From IMG/VR virus record IMGVR_UViG_3300042691_030165, positions 1-41,136 of that record: a DNA stretch of 41,136 nt; one strand, 5' to 3'. The notes under the pieces are model-generated. The model saw nothing but the letters and a program-made list of their open reading frames with translations, searched no databases and was not told the origin of the DNA. Below are positions 1 to 8,137 of this stretch, piece by piece. A program made the position numbers and the translations under genes. Each line of letters begins with the position of its first letter. Position 1 is the first letter of the stretch. The stretch is from a virus.

Positions 1-758
1 AATTTCGGGTCTTTTTGATAGCCTAAGAACCTAACTTTTCTAGGGATAAGGTAAAGATACATTTTTCTATTAGATAAGTCATAGACTACTTGAGAGGTAG
101 TTTTCATATCTATCTTGTTATTACTATCTCTTACCATATTAAGTGGGTCGAATTTATCTTTACCGACACGATAGCTATAAATAGTAGGTGCTATATTTTC
201 TAACTCTTCTACTTCTTTTAATTTTTTAATGGCTCTGTTTCTTCTAATTAAAGAGCTTTCTCTACTAATACCTTCTTGGTATCCAGCATTTTCAAAATAG
301 ATGCCATGATTAGTTCTTACATGGATATTATTATTTCTAAGTTTTTTAACAATACACCCATGTTCTTTATCTTGTTCTACAGATATAGTATTAAAGGCAT
401 CGGATACAAAAGTATGACCTGTTAGTTTTTTACTACATATCACATTAACAGCATCATCTATATTACTACATTGTAGTGCTTCAAGAACTTTTAAAGGGTC
501 TTTACTAAGTATTTGAATATGACCTTCTTTTTCATCCTTAGCAACAGATAGTGCAGCATTAACAATCCCTATACCAAATTGATTTATACCTTCTAACCAA
601 CCTGTGAGTTCATCTTTATAATAAAGGATTTCGACTCCATTATGGATTTCATGGTAAACTTTTAAAGGGGGGATATAATTACGGTCTCTATTTTTAAATA
701 GGACTCTGCTTTTATTCCACTCTCCAGTAGCGATAATACAAGCTTCTTTATTTAACAT
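1..758 (-). CDS. Ntn-hydrolase-like protein (peptidase C45 / acyltransferase-like), C-terminus outside window
   Basis: The reading frame opens at an ATG at 758 and stays open for 252 codons to the left edge, so the C-terminus is missing. Near the N-terminus I see a cysteine at residue 7 followed by small and hydrophobic residues, then the motif KNRDRNY (residues 22-28), and later a GWLEG-x-NQFGIGIVNAA segment. A Cys near the start followed by an N-R-D motif and a 'G-x-N-x-x-G(I/L)-x-x-x-N' stretch is typical of the Ntn-hydrolase superfamily (peptidase C45/penicillin acyltransferase and choloylglycine hydrolase relatives), where Cys becomes the N-terminal nucleophile after processing. Here the Cys would need removal of six residues. 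Substrate unknown. It is the most downstream visible gene of the left minus operon, 50 bases after the preceding gene. The upstream Shine-Dalgarno is weak. Family call is from memory of motifs. Confidence 0.6.
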   Translation of the reverse strand, partial: MLNKEACIIATGEWNKSRVLFKNRDRNYIPPLKVYHEIHNGVEILYYKDELTGWLEGINQFGIGIVNAALSVAKDEKEGHIQILSKDPLKVLEALQCSNIDDAVNVICSKKLTGHTFVSDAFNTISVEQDKEHGCIVKKLRNNNIHVRTNHGIYFENAGYQEGISRESSLIRRNRAIKKLKEVEELENIAPTIYSYRVGKDKFDPLNMVRDSNNKIDMKTTSQVVYDLSNRKMYLYLIPRKVRFLGYQKDPK

Positions 759-808
759 CTTCTAAACTCACACTAAAATATCTTAAATAAACAAAGAATA
801 TAAGTAAA

Positions 809-1909
809 TTATAGTGCGGGTACTAATTGTTTTTCGACCTTAGAAAGTTCTTTTAGTAATTTTTTCTTCTCTTTTTCAAGTGTTTTTAGTTTTCTCATTT
901 CTAATTCTTTTTTGAAAAGCTCTTGTTTTCTTTTAGACTCAATAACATCTTTTTTAGCTAGTTCCATTTTTAAAATATCTTCTTCTTCTTTTTTAAGTTT
1001 TATTTGGTGGTTTGCTGTACTTATACCTTGAGTGAGAGCAACAATAATCCATTGACCATATTTACTTAAATATTCGTAAATTGAATAAACTATTTTTTCA
1101 GTAGTCCAACCAACTAAACTATATAAGTCATTTATAAGAGCAAAGAAACCACCAGAAATAAGAACATATATTTTCTTAAGGACACTGCTTCTTTTAGCTG
1201 AACTACCAAAGAACATGGTTAGGAAGAAACGACCTATTTCTTCTTTAATTCCGAGGTCCGTAGCAAAATAAGCTAAATATACAGGTAGTGTGATTTTAAG
1301 AGATATTAATTTTAAGAGTAAGGGTATTAAGTATGTGATAAGTGCTAATTTTCTTTCATCCATACTAGCTAAACCTTCTAATAAAAATTTACCAGTATCA
1401 GCAAAAGGTATTTTAGAAGATATATCTATATCTTTACCTTTAGCAATATCTTCTTTAGTAAGTTTAGTAAAAGGGATGCCTGTAACTTCTTTTAATTCTT
1501 TTGTGCCATCACAAACTAAGACTTTAATTATAAATTGGGCAAGGTCTGATACTTCTGTGAATCTTTGAAGGGTCGGTGCAAATTTTTTACCAAAAGCTGT
1601 CTTAGGCTCTCTAAACCCTTCTTCTTCTAAGAAATCTAGTAATGCTCCATAATCAAGATTTAAAGTACCATCATCTTTTTTTTCAAATGCTTCCCATGCT
1701 TGTGACATAAATTCATAAATGCCTGAACCAAATAATGCAGAGATACCTGTTTTCTTAGCAAACAATTTAGCCCACTCAACTAAAAGACTTTTTTTAACAG
1801 ATTCCGGTATTAAGTTAGATATAATTTCGCTTATTGTTTTTTTATTCTTAGTATTATAGGCTCTTTTAATCATAGCCTTCTTAATATACAATTTTTTATT
1901 CATATTCAT
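809..1909 (-). CDS. Membrane-associated protein with C-terminal coiled coil, unknown function
   Basis: I do not recognise a family. The 366-residue protein has a basic N-terminus, several hydrophobic stretches in the middle and second half (around LKLISLKITLPVYLAYFAT, VLISGGFFALINDLYSLVGW and QWIIVALTQGIS), and a last ~60 residues made almost only of K, E and L, predicted by eye to be a coiled coil. A GGAG seven bases upstream supports the ATG at 1909; a second ATG two codons later is possible. The SD sits in the 3' arm of a small dyad (CCATA...TATGG). It lies in the same operon as the giant charged proteins and resembles in general layout the membrane proteins at 17040-17879 and 39540-40547. 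A virion or membrane-injected role is inference only. Confidence 0.7.
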   Translation of the reverse strand: MNMNKKLYIKKAMIKRAYNTKNKKTISEIISNLIPESVKKSLLVEWAKLFAKKTGISALFGSGIYEFMSQAWEAFEKKDDGTLNLDYGALLDFLEEEGFREPKTAFGKKFAPTLQRFTEVSDLAQFIIKVLVCDGTKELKEVTGIPFTKLTKEDIAKGKDIDISSKIPFADTGKFLLEGLASMDERKLALITYLIPLLLKLISLKITLPVYLAYFATDLGIKEEIGRFFLTMFFGSSAKRSSVLKKIYVLISGGFFALINDLYSLVGWTTEKIVYSIYEYLSKYGQWIIVALTQGISTANHQIKLKKEEEDILKMELAKKDVIESKRKQELFKKELEMRKLKTLEKEKKKLLKELSKVEKQLVPAL

Positions 1910-1957
1910 TTATACTCTCCATAACTATACTATGGGGAATATATAAAAAAGATATGA

Positions 1958-3454
1958 CTAAATGTTATTTAAAACATATCTTCCTAGTTTAGGGTTCAAA
2001 TCAAAAGCTGTTCTGATCAAATTTTTCTTTGCCACAGCTCTAGAAATAAAAGTATTTTTTATATCTTCTAAAAGTTTGCTTTTTTCTCTATCATCATTTC
2101 TCAACACTTGTAGGTAATTTGCTGTATTTTCCCCATATAGTTGGTTATCTTTTAACCACATAGCTTTATCAAAACCTTTGATACCATATTCTTTAGCTTT
2201 GATACCATATTCTTTAGCTAATTCAAAACCTTTACTTGCATACTCTTTAGCTAATTCAAAACCTTTACTTGCATACTCTTTAGTTTTTTCCCAAAATTCT
2301 CCCCTTTTCATTATTAGATTATTTATATGGGGAAGTATCCATTTATAACCATTTTTCAATGCTTTCATGAATAAGTCTCCCAAATTTCTGGTCTTTTTAT
2401 AAAGTTCTTTTATAAAGTTCTTTATCACTTTACTGTTTTTAGTATAGATATAAGTCAATACTGCACCTGTCAGAATGCCTAAGATTATAGGGTGTGCTTT
2501 TGCTATTTCAAATAACAAAGGTGATTTATTAGCAATTACTTGATTTACTTCAGGCTGTATAACTTTGACTAGGGGTAAAGAAAAATAATCCATATTTAAA
2601 TTCTGATTACCTAAAGAAGGAATGTCTTTTTCTGAAAAGAAAACATTCCCTTTTTGTCTTGGAGAAAAAGAATCTATACTTAAATTCTGATTACCTAAAG
2701 AAGGAATGTCTTTTTCTGAAAAGAAAACATTCCCTTTTTGTGTTGTCATTTTTAATTTTAGTGTTATGTCTTGGACGATTGTCTGTATTTCATCTATAAG
2801 TGCTAATTCTACTATTTCTTGTGTTTTAGGGGATTCTTTAAAAAATTCACTTAAATCTATAGGCTCATCAGCTAACATAGTGGATACTTTTATATTTTGT
2901 GTGTATTTCATATATTGAAGGCAAGCAACTCTAAGATTTTCTCCGCCTTTAACCTTAAAACTCATTTTGTGTAAATCAGACACTAAACTTGCTTTTTTCT
3001 TTTTAGCTAAAGACATTTTAATTTCCTCTTCATTTTGTTTCTTCCAAGACTTCCATTTATCATAAGAAGGACTATTTGATTTACTAGGGTCATGTCCCCA
3101 ATTTCTTAAAGAGATTTCCCATTTACTCATACCAGTTGATCCTACAGGTTTACCAGGTTTACCTCCTAACATACGACCATTAAAACCATTCTCTTGACTA
3201 GCATTATCAAAATCTTGAGCTGTCCAGTCTTCAAATGGTTTATCTTTTCTTCTTTTAATACGATGAAAAGAATCGTACCCTGATTGAATCTTGCCATTAT
3301 CTTTAGCCTCTTCTCTGTTTAAAGAAGCTTCAAGATGGTCAGGGTCTTTGCCCCATTCAACTAATTCTCTTTTAGACATATTAATAAGAGACTTCCATTT
3401 ATCATAAATCTCTTTTTTTTCTTCATCTGATCTTTCTGATGCAAATATCCTCAT
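1958..3454 (-). CDS. Repeat-containing protein with one membrane segment; probable virion protein
   Basis: No family recognised. The 498-residue protein begins with a Trp-rich region carrying two related motifs (ELVEWGKDP near residue 35 and ISLRNWGHDP near residue 115), each beside a copy of YDKWKS. The middle holds a 28-residue tandem duplication (KGNVFFSEKDIPSLGNQNL in both copies). A hydrophobic segment (HPIILGILTGAVLTYIYT) follows, then short amphipathic repeats built on KEYASKGFELA and KEYGIK. The C-terminus, NLIRTAFDLNPKLGRYVL, is a variant of the N-P-E-L-R motif found at the ends of neighbouring proteins. The ATG at 3454 is preceded by AGGAG with seven Ts between, in a hairpin. It lies between the 1527-aa protein and the 366-aa membrane protein in one operon, which suggests a shared structural role. 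Confidence 0.75.
   Translation of the reverse strand: MRIFASERSDEEKKEIYDKWKSLINMSKRELVEWGKDPDHLEASLNREEAKDNGKIQSGYDSFHRIKRRKDKPFEDWTAQDFDNASQENGFNGRMLGGKPGKPVGSTGMSKWEISLRNWGHDPSKSNSPSYDKWKSWKKQNEEEIKMSLAKKKKASLVSDLHKMSFKVKGGENLRVACLQYMKYTQNIKVSTMLADEPIDLSEFFKESPKTQEIVELALIDEIQTIVQDITLKLKMTTQKGNVFFSEKDIPSLGNQNLSIDSFSPRQKGNVFFSEKDIPSLGNQNLNMDYFSLPLVKVIQPEVNQVIANKSPLLFEIAKAHPIILGILTGAVLTYIYTKNSKVIKNFIKELYKKTRNLGDLFMKALKNGYKWILPHINNLIMKRGEFWEKTKEYASKGFELAKEYASKGFELAKEYGIKAKEYGIKGFDKAMWLKDNQLYGENTANYLQVLRNDDREKSKLLEDIKNTFISRAVAKKNLIRTAFDLNPKLGRYVLNNI
2177..2277 (-). repeat. Two adjacent coding tandem repeats (21 bp x2 and 33 bp x2)
   Basis: Positions 2177-2197 and 2198-2218 are identical 21-bp units, and 2212-2244 and 2245-2277 are identical 33-bp units overlapping the end of the first pair. 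Both lengths are multiples of three and encode repeated KEYGIKA and KEYASKGFELA units of an amphipathic helix. Identity at third codon positions suggests recent duplication. Confidence 0.9.
2574..2741 (-). repeat. 84-bp in-frame tandem duplication inside a coding sequence
   Basis: The 62-bp stretches 2596-2657 and 2680-2741 are identical and lie exactly 84 bases apart. The flanking 22 bases (2574-2595 and 2658-2679) are similar but diverged. The unit encodes 28 residues, including KGNVFFSEKDIPSLGNQNL twice, in frame. This points to a recent duplication that keeps the protein intact. Confidence 0.95.
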
Positions 3455-3458
3455 AAAA

Positions 3459-3486
3459 AAACTCCTGACTATTCTAATAGGAGTTT
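3459..3486 (-). promoter_or_regulatory. Hairpin that pairs the Shine-Dalgarno of the 1958-3454 gene and ends in seven Ts
   Basis: On the minus strand AAACTCCT (3479-3486) can pair with AGGAGTTT (3459-3466) through an 8-bp stem with a 12-nt loop. The 3' arm contains the AGGAG that serves the ATG at 3452-3454, and the stem is followed directly by a run of Ts that fills the SD-to-start spacing. It could act as a weak terminator after the 1527-aa gene, as a block on translation of the next gene, or both. The stem has only three G-C pairs, so stability is moderate. Confidence 0.55.
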
Positions 3487-3499
3487 AAACATAAATAAA

Positions 3500-6400
3500 T
3501 TATATCATTGGTAATATCAAATCTTTAATTTCTTTCTTAGAGCTTAAAGCAATTTTAACAAGCTGTTTTCTAATAGATGCTTTCTTGCTTTCTGTCATAG
3601 ACTCCATCTTCTTTTTTAAGTCTTCAAGTTCTCTCTTAGTTTTATTTAGTTCAAATTTTGTCTTTAAGTCCTTAATTGGTTTAAGTCTTTCTGCTCTTTT
3701 TTTCTCTTGATCAGCATTATATCTCTCTTTGTCAAATTTTAGGTCATCATCAAAGTAATGCTTTAATTCATCAAAATCTGATTCATCAAATTTACTTAAT
3801 TGTTTGATTTTAGATATAATCTCTGCTTTTCTATCATCTTCTTTTTTATCACTAGCTTTTTTAGACCCTTTTCCATCTTTTCCATATTTAGCTTCATACT
3901 CTTTTTTAGCAGCTTCATATGCTTCTGCTATACTCTTTTTGTTTTCATCAGAGTATCCACTACCACTTGATTGAGATTTCTTATATACATTAAGTAATCC
4001 TTTAAAATCATAGCTTGGATTTAATTCAGACCCATCGGATCGGATATGTTTGTATGTAAATGTTTTACCTTCAAAGAATTTTTCCATTGATGGTGCTTTT
4101 TCTTTTTTCTCTTTGGTCTCTTCACTATCTTCATCATCACTTTGACTTTTTGTTTTCTTTTTAGTTGTTTTTCCTTGTTCTACCTCTTGTTCTCCGTCTT
4201 GTTGTTGGAGTCTTCTTCTTAAATTTATAGCAAATAAAATCTCATCCATCTCATCCTTAGCTACACCGTTTTGTTTCAAAACTTTTTTAGTTTGTTTTTC
4301 TATTTGTTCTTCTGTCGCTTCTGGTTCTAATTCTTCAAACATATCTGAAATACCAGTCTCTATTTTCTTTACAGTTTCTGGTGGGGTATCAGGTAATGCT
4401 TTTTGTATATCTTCAGTTTTAATTTCTGGTGTTTCTTCTTTACTTTCTTCACCAGTTAATTCTTTATCAATATCTTTAACTTGTTTTTTATGCTCCCCTT
4501 CAATTTTACTTACTTCTTCTTTCATCTTTCTTTCACTTTCTGACTTACTCAGAGAAGTTTCATCTTCTAAATCTTTCAAAGATTTATTCTTTTCTTTTTC
4601 TTTTTTGCTCTTATATGTACCTAAGCTACTATTTTGACCCTGATTGAATTTCTTTTGTTTGTCTATGATGTCTTTAATATCAGGGTCTTTACTCATTAAT
4701 GTTTGCTTTTCTTTTTCATGAATCTCTTCCGCTTTAGCTTTCTTTTCTTCTAATTCTTTAATAGTAGTAGCATCAGCTCCCAAAGCCTTAGCAGATTCTA
4801 AATCTGCATTATGCTTATCTATTTCATCCTTTTTATCTTTTAACTTATCATTAACTATAGTTTCTATCTTTTTATCATCTTCATCTTTTCTAGCTTTAAT
4901 ACGGTCTTCTGTTTCTTTTGTCTTTTTAGCTATATTATCATTAACACCGTCTTCAATTTTCTTTTTCTTTTGTTCATGTTCTTGGTCAATAGAATCTATC
5001 TTAGATTTATGGGTGTCTTCTATTTTTTGTTTGTTATCAGAGAAGTTCTTTTGGAGATCCTCTTTTTTACTTGTTAACTCTTTAACTTTTTCTTCTTTTT
5101 TTACTCTATCTTCTTCTTGTATTTCTTTTTCATCAGCTTCTAATTTGCCTGTAACTGATTCTTCTAAGTCTTTCACTTGTTTAGATGCCCACTCATTATC
5201 TTCATGATCTGGATTTTCAGAAATTTCAATCATTTCATCAATAGTATATTCTTTACCAGATGGTTTGCCATCTGCTAAAAGTTTTTTAACTTTTTGAGGT
5301 GCTTCTCCTGGTGTGCTAGGCTTAAATATATCTTTTATTTTATTTCTAACATCTACTTTTTCTTTTAAGTTTTTCAACTGATTAGCTGCCCAATCTCTAC
5401 TTTTTGGGTCTTTTGGGTTATCTGCCATTGAATATACTTGACTGATTGTGTATTTTTTACCATCAGGTCCAGTAAGCCTCTTTTCAGGACCTCCTTCAGT
5501 TTTAGGCTTAAATAAATCTTCAATACCTTTTTTTTCTTTCTGTTTTTGGATAAGACCTTCTTGTAGATGTTTTTCGTAGTCTTTTTCAATATCTTTTAAT
5601 TTCTTTTTAGCCCATTTTTTATCTTCATCATCACCATTTTTAGCTAAATCTTGTATTTCACTATAACTAATAGTGGCATTTTCAAAAGATGTTTCATCTT
5701 TATACTTTTTGTCTTTAGCATATTCTGAGATCATTTCTTTATGATCATTATGCTGCTTTAATTTCTTAGCTTGCTCGATAGGGTCTCTGGTGTCTTTTAT
5801 AACTTCTCTCTCTTCATCAGATAAAGTATTATCTTTAATTTTGTTAAAGGTCTCTACATGGTCTTTAGAGAAAGTACCCATCATTTTTTCTTGAATAACT
5901 CTTTGTTTTTCTTTTTTTGTTAGACCTTTAAGGTTACCAAGTATCTCATTAGTTTCATTTAGTTTTTTTTCTTCCTCTTCTTTGTCTTTTATTAAGCTAT
6001 AATCTAAACCTAAATCCCTAGATTTCATGTAGTTCTCTACATCTTTTTGTGAATACTCACCAGATATGATTTTATCTACAATTTTCTTTTTTTCTCCTCC
6101 ACCAAAAAGACCCTCTTTTAAATCATACTTATCTTTACCATCCTCATCTTTCAAAAAACTATCTATATTTTTAAAATTCTCTTTTTGCTTATCATTCAAC
6201 TTAAAATAATCTACACCATACTCTTTCCCTTTTGAATGGTTTTTTAGATCTTCTACACTTATGTCACCTTTCATAAATTTTTTACGATTTTCTTCACTAA
6301 TATCTCGTAATTTATATTTATTCTTTCTAAACTTATCTAACTCTTCTTCAGTCATGTCTTTATAATTAAAACCTTGCTTATTAGCTTCATTTCTTAAGGA

Positions 6401-8083
6401 ATGTTCTTCTTTTAAATTTTTCACAAGTTCTTTTTGATCAGTAAAATCTCTTATACTTTTACCTTTGAGAACTTTTTTTAATGTCTCATCAAATCCCCCA
6501 TCATTAGAAAATTGAAAGTTATCCTTAAAGACTTTATCTTTAACATTAGAAAGAATCTCTAAATCATCCATAGACATATCTTTAAAATCATCTCCTAATT
6601 CTTCTTTCATTTTATTTAGCTTGTTAAATTTCTCAATAGCTTTATAAGTCTCTTCTCTCTTATCACCATATAGGTCTTCTTCTTTAAGACCCTTGCTTTC
6701 TAAAAACTTTCTTCTATCTTCCGTAGACTCTCCTAATCTACTTGAATCCCTAATCTCTCTAAATTGTTTAACAAATGTATCTTTAAGAGATGCAAACCAT
6801 CCTTTTTTACCTTCATTCTTAGTTTGTGCCATTTCTTGAAGATCAGCAATTTCTTGGGTAGTCTGTGCAATATCAGGTACGATATCTTCTTGACCCCCAC
6901 CTTTTAAATGTTCCTTTATCTCAGATACAACCGATTTTGGTAGTGTATTCATCATAGCCGTAAAGGTTTTATCACTAGGGGCATTAAGAAAATTATGATA
7001 AGACCCTCTTATTTCATCAGGATGTATATGTTCAAAAGATGTATCCTCTACTCCAAATTCATTATTCTCTATAAATTGAGCCTGTGTTTGATTATTAGGA
7101 AACTTAAAATTTTTTATCTTCTCTTTTATATCGTCTCGAATATTGTTTCTCTCAACAGCCGCATTCCTCATCCATTCCTCATAATAGTCATCATAATAGT
7201 TATTCAGATCTTGCTCCGTTTCTTCATTTTTAAGTCTATTATCAAAGGTATTATCAACCGTAACTTTAATTTGTTCCGTAGAGACATTTAAAGGTCCTAG
7301 AACTGCTTTAACTGTATCATTAAAGGCATCTTTACCAGCCTCATTTATTTTCTGATCTTGCTGATCTTCAGGCAGATTTGAAATTTCTTCTGCCTTTGTT
7401 TCAATCACTGCTTCATTATTTTTAACTGCCTCCTCAGCAGCAGCCTGTGGAGAATTTTCCGCTGGCTTTTGTTCTGTAGGGGTAGCTTCTCCTTGTTCTT
7501 GTTCCTTAGTAGTTTCTTTTTTTCCTTCTCCTTTTTCTTTTTCATATGTTTGAACTATTGCCTTTAAATAGGGTTCTAATATCTTTTTAGAATCTTCGTG
7601 ATATTCATCATCTGGTTCAGCAGCGTGATTAAAAATTGTGCTGACTTCAACTTCTTTTTTAGCATTAGGATTGTTTTTTAATGCAGGATTTTTTAGTTTT
7701 TGATTACCTAATTGTGTTTTCATATATTCTTTAAGTGTTATATTGCTGTAGCTTTCACTCTTAGCTGCATTGTATACATTCTCAGGTACCGGGTCTTTCT
7801 TAGATTTTTGTTGTCTATATTCTTTACCTTTAGCTATTGATTTAGCTTTTTGTTGTTCTTTTCTAGCTTGGCTAGATCTTTGAGCCTCACCACTACCCCT
7901 AGCAGCCTCTTTAATTAGGGGTAAAGCATATTCCCTAATCTCAGGATTTACATAAGCTAGTTTAATGATTCCTTTAATAGCTTCTTCTTTATTACTAGCT
8001 TGTTCTAATACTTTTAATAAGCCTTTTCTAATATTAGGATTTTGACTGGCAATTTTAATAAGTGATTTTTGAATATCGTTCAT
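3500..8083 (-). CDS. Giant charged coiled-coil protein with terminal N-P-E-R motifs and internal repeats; probable virion protein
   Basis: The 1527-residue protein is dominated by K, E and D and long heptad-like stretches. Its N-terminus has two copies of a short motif: IASQNPNIRKGLLKVL (residues 11-26) and LAYVNPEIREYALPLI (42-57). A degenerate copy (IRKQLVKIAL near the end, finishing LILPMI) closes the protein. Three related units at about residues 790-835, 868-910 and 932-978 share a TIS/TID...D-x-x-W-A pattern with Trp at 824, 898 and 965. No enzyme motif is visible. The ATG at 8083 has GGAAGG five bases upstream. It follows the 745-aa protein, which carries the same motif and repeat, in the same operon. 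Size, charge and context suggest an internal head or scaffold-like role; that is inference. Confidence 0.8.
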   Translation of the reverse strand: MNDIQKSLIKIASQNPNIRKGLLKVLEQASNKEEAIKGIIKLAYVNPEIREYALPLIKEAARGSGEAQRSSQARKEQQKAKSIAKGKEYRQQKSKKDPVPENVYNAAKSESYSNITLKEYMKTQLGNQKLKNPALKNNPNAKKEVEVSTIFNHAAEPDDEYHEDSKKILEPYLKAIVQTYEKEKGEGKKETTKEQEQGEATPTEQKPAENSPQAAAEEAVKNNEAVIETKAEEISNLPEDQQDQKINEAGKDAFNDTVKAVLGPLNVSTEQIKVTVDNTFDNRLKNEETEQDLNNYYDDYYEEWMRNAAVERNNIRDDIKEKIKNFKFPNNQTQAQFIENNEFGVEDTSFEHIHPDEIRGSYHNFLNAPSDKTFTAMMNTLPKSVVSEIKEHLKGGGQEDIVPDIAQTTQEIADLQEMAQTKNEGKKGWFASLKDTFVKQFREIRDSSRLGESTEDRRKFLESKGLKEEDLYGDKREETYKAIEKFNKLNKMKEELGDDFKDMSMDDLEILSNVKDKVFKDNFQFSNDGGFDETLKKVLKGKSIRDFTDQKELVKNLKEEHSLRNEANKQGFNYKDMTEEELDKFRKNKYKLRDISEENRKKFMKGDISVEDLKNHSKGKEYGVDYFKLNDKQKENFKNIDSFLKDEDGKDKYDLKEGLFGGGEKKKIVDKIISGEYSQKDVENYMKSRDLGLDYSLIKDKEEEEKKLNETNEILGNLKGLTKKEKQRVIQEKMMGTFSKDHVETFNKIKDNTLSDEEREVIKDTRDPIEQAKKLKQHNDHKEMISEYAKDKKYKDETSFENATISYSEIQDLAKNGDDEDKKWAKKKLKDIEKDYEKHLQEGLIQKQKEKKGIEDLFKPKTEGGPEKRLTGPDGKKYTISQVYSMADNPKDPKSRDWAANQLKNLKEKVDVRNKIKDIFKPSTPGEAPQKVKKLLADGKPSGKEYTIDEMIEISENPDHEDNEWASKQVKDLEESVTGKLEADEKEIQEEDRVKKEEKVKELTSKKEDLQKNFSDNKQKIEDTHKSKIDSIDQEHEQKKKKIEDGVNDNIAKKTKETEDRIKARKDEDDKKIETIVNDKLKDKKDEIDKHNADLESAKALGADATTIKELEEKKAKAEEIHEKEKQTLMSKDPDIKDIIDKQKKFNQGQNSSLGTYKSKKEKEKNKSLKDLEDETSLSKSESERKMKEEVSKIEGEHKKQVKDIDKELTGEESKEETPEIKTEDIQKALPDTPPETVKKIETGISDMFEELEPEATEEQIEKQTKKVLKQNGVAKDEMDEILFAINLRRRLQQQDGEQEVEQGKTTKKKTKSQSDDEDSEETKEKKEKAPSMEKFFEGKTFTYKHIRSDGSELNPSYDFKGLLNVYKKSQSSGSGYSDENKKSIAEAYEAAKKEYEAKYGKDGKGSKKASDKKEDDRKAEIISKIKQLSKFDESDFDELKHYFDDDLKFDKERYNADQEKKRAERLKPIKDLKTKFELNKTKRELEDLKKKMESMTESKKASIRKQLVKIALSSKKEIKDLILPMI

Positions 8084-8137
8084 TTAGACCTTCCATTTAC
8101 ATCTTGCATTCTTTATACAAGATAAAATATAGAAAAT

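Noticed and set aside
2177-2277. Short direct repeats considered as a CRISPR or iteron array
   Set aside because: The units are contiguous with no spacers, in frame and multiples of three; they are coding tandem repeats.
5374-5589. Open frame of 71 codons within the 1527-aa gene on the same strand
   Set aside because: Out-of-frame product of AT-rich, Lys-rich sequence; no start signal and low-complexity translation.
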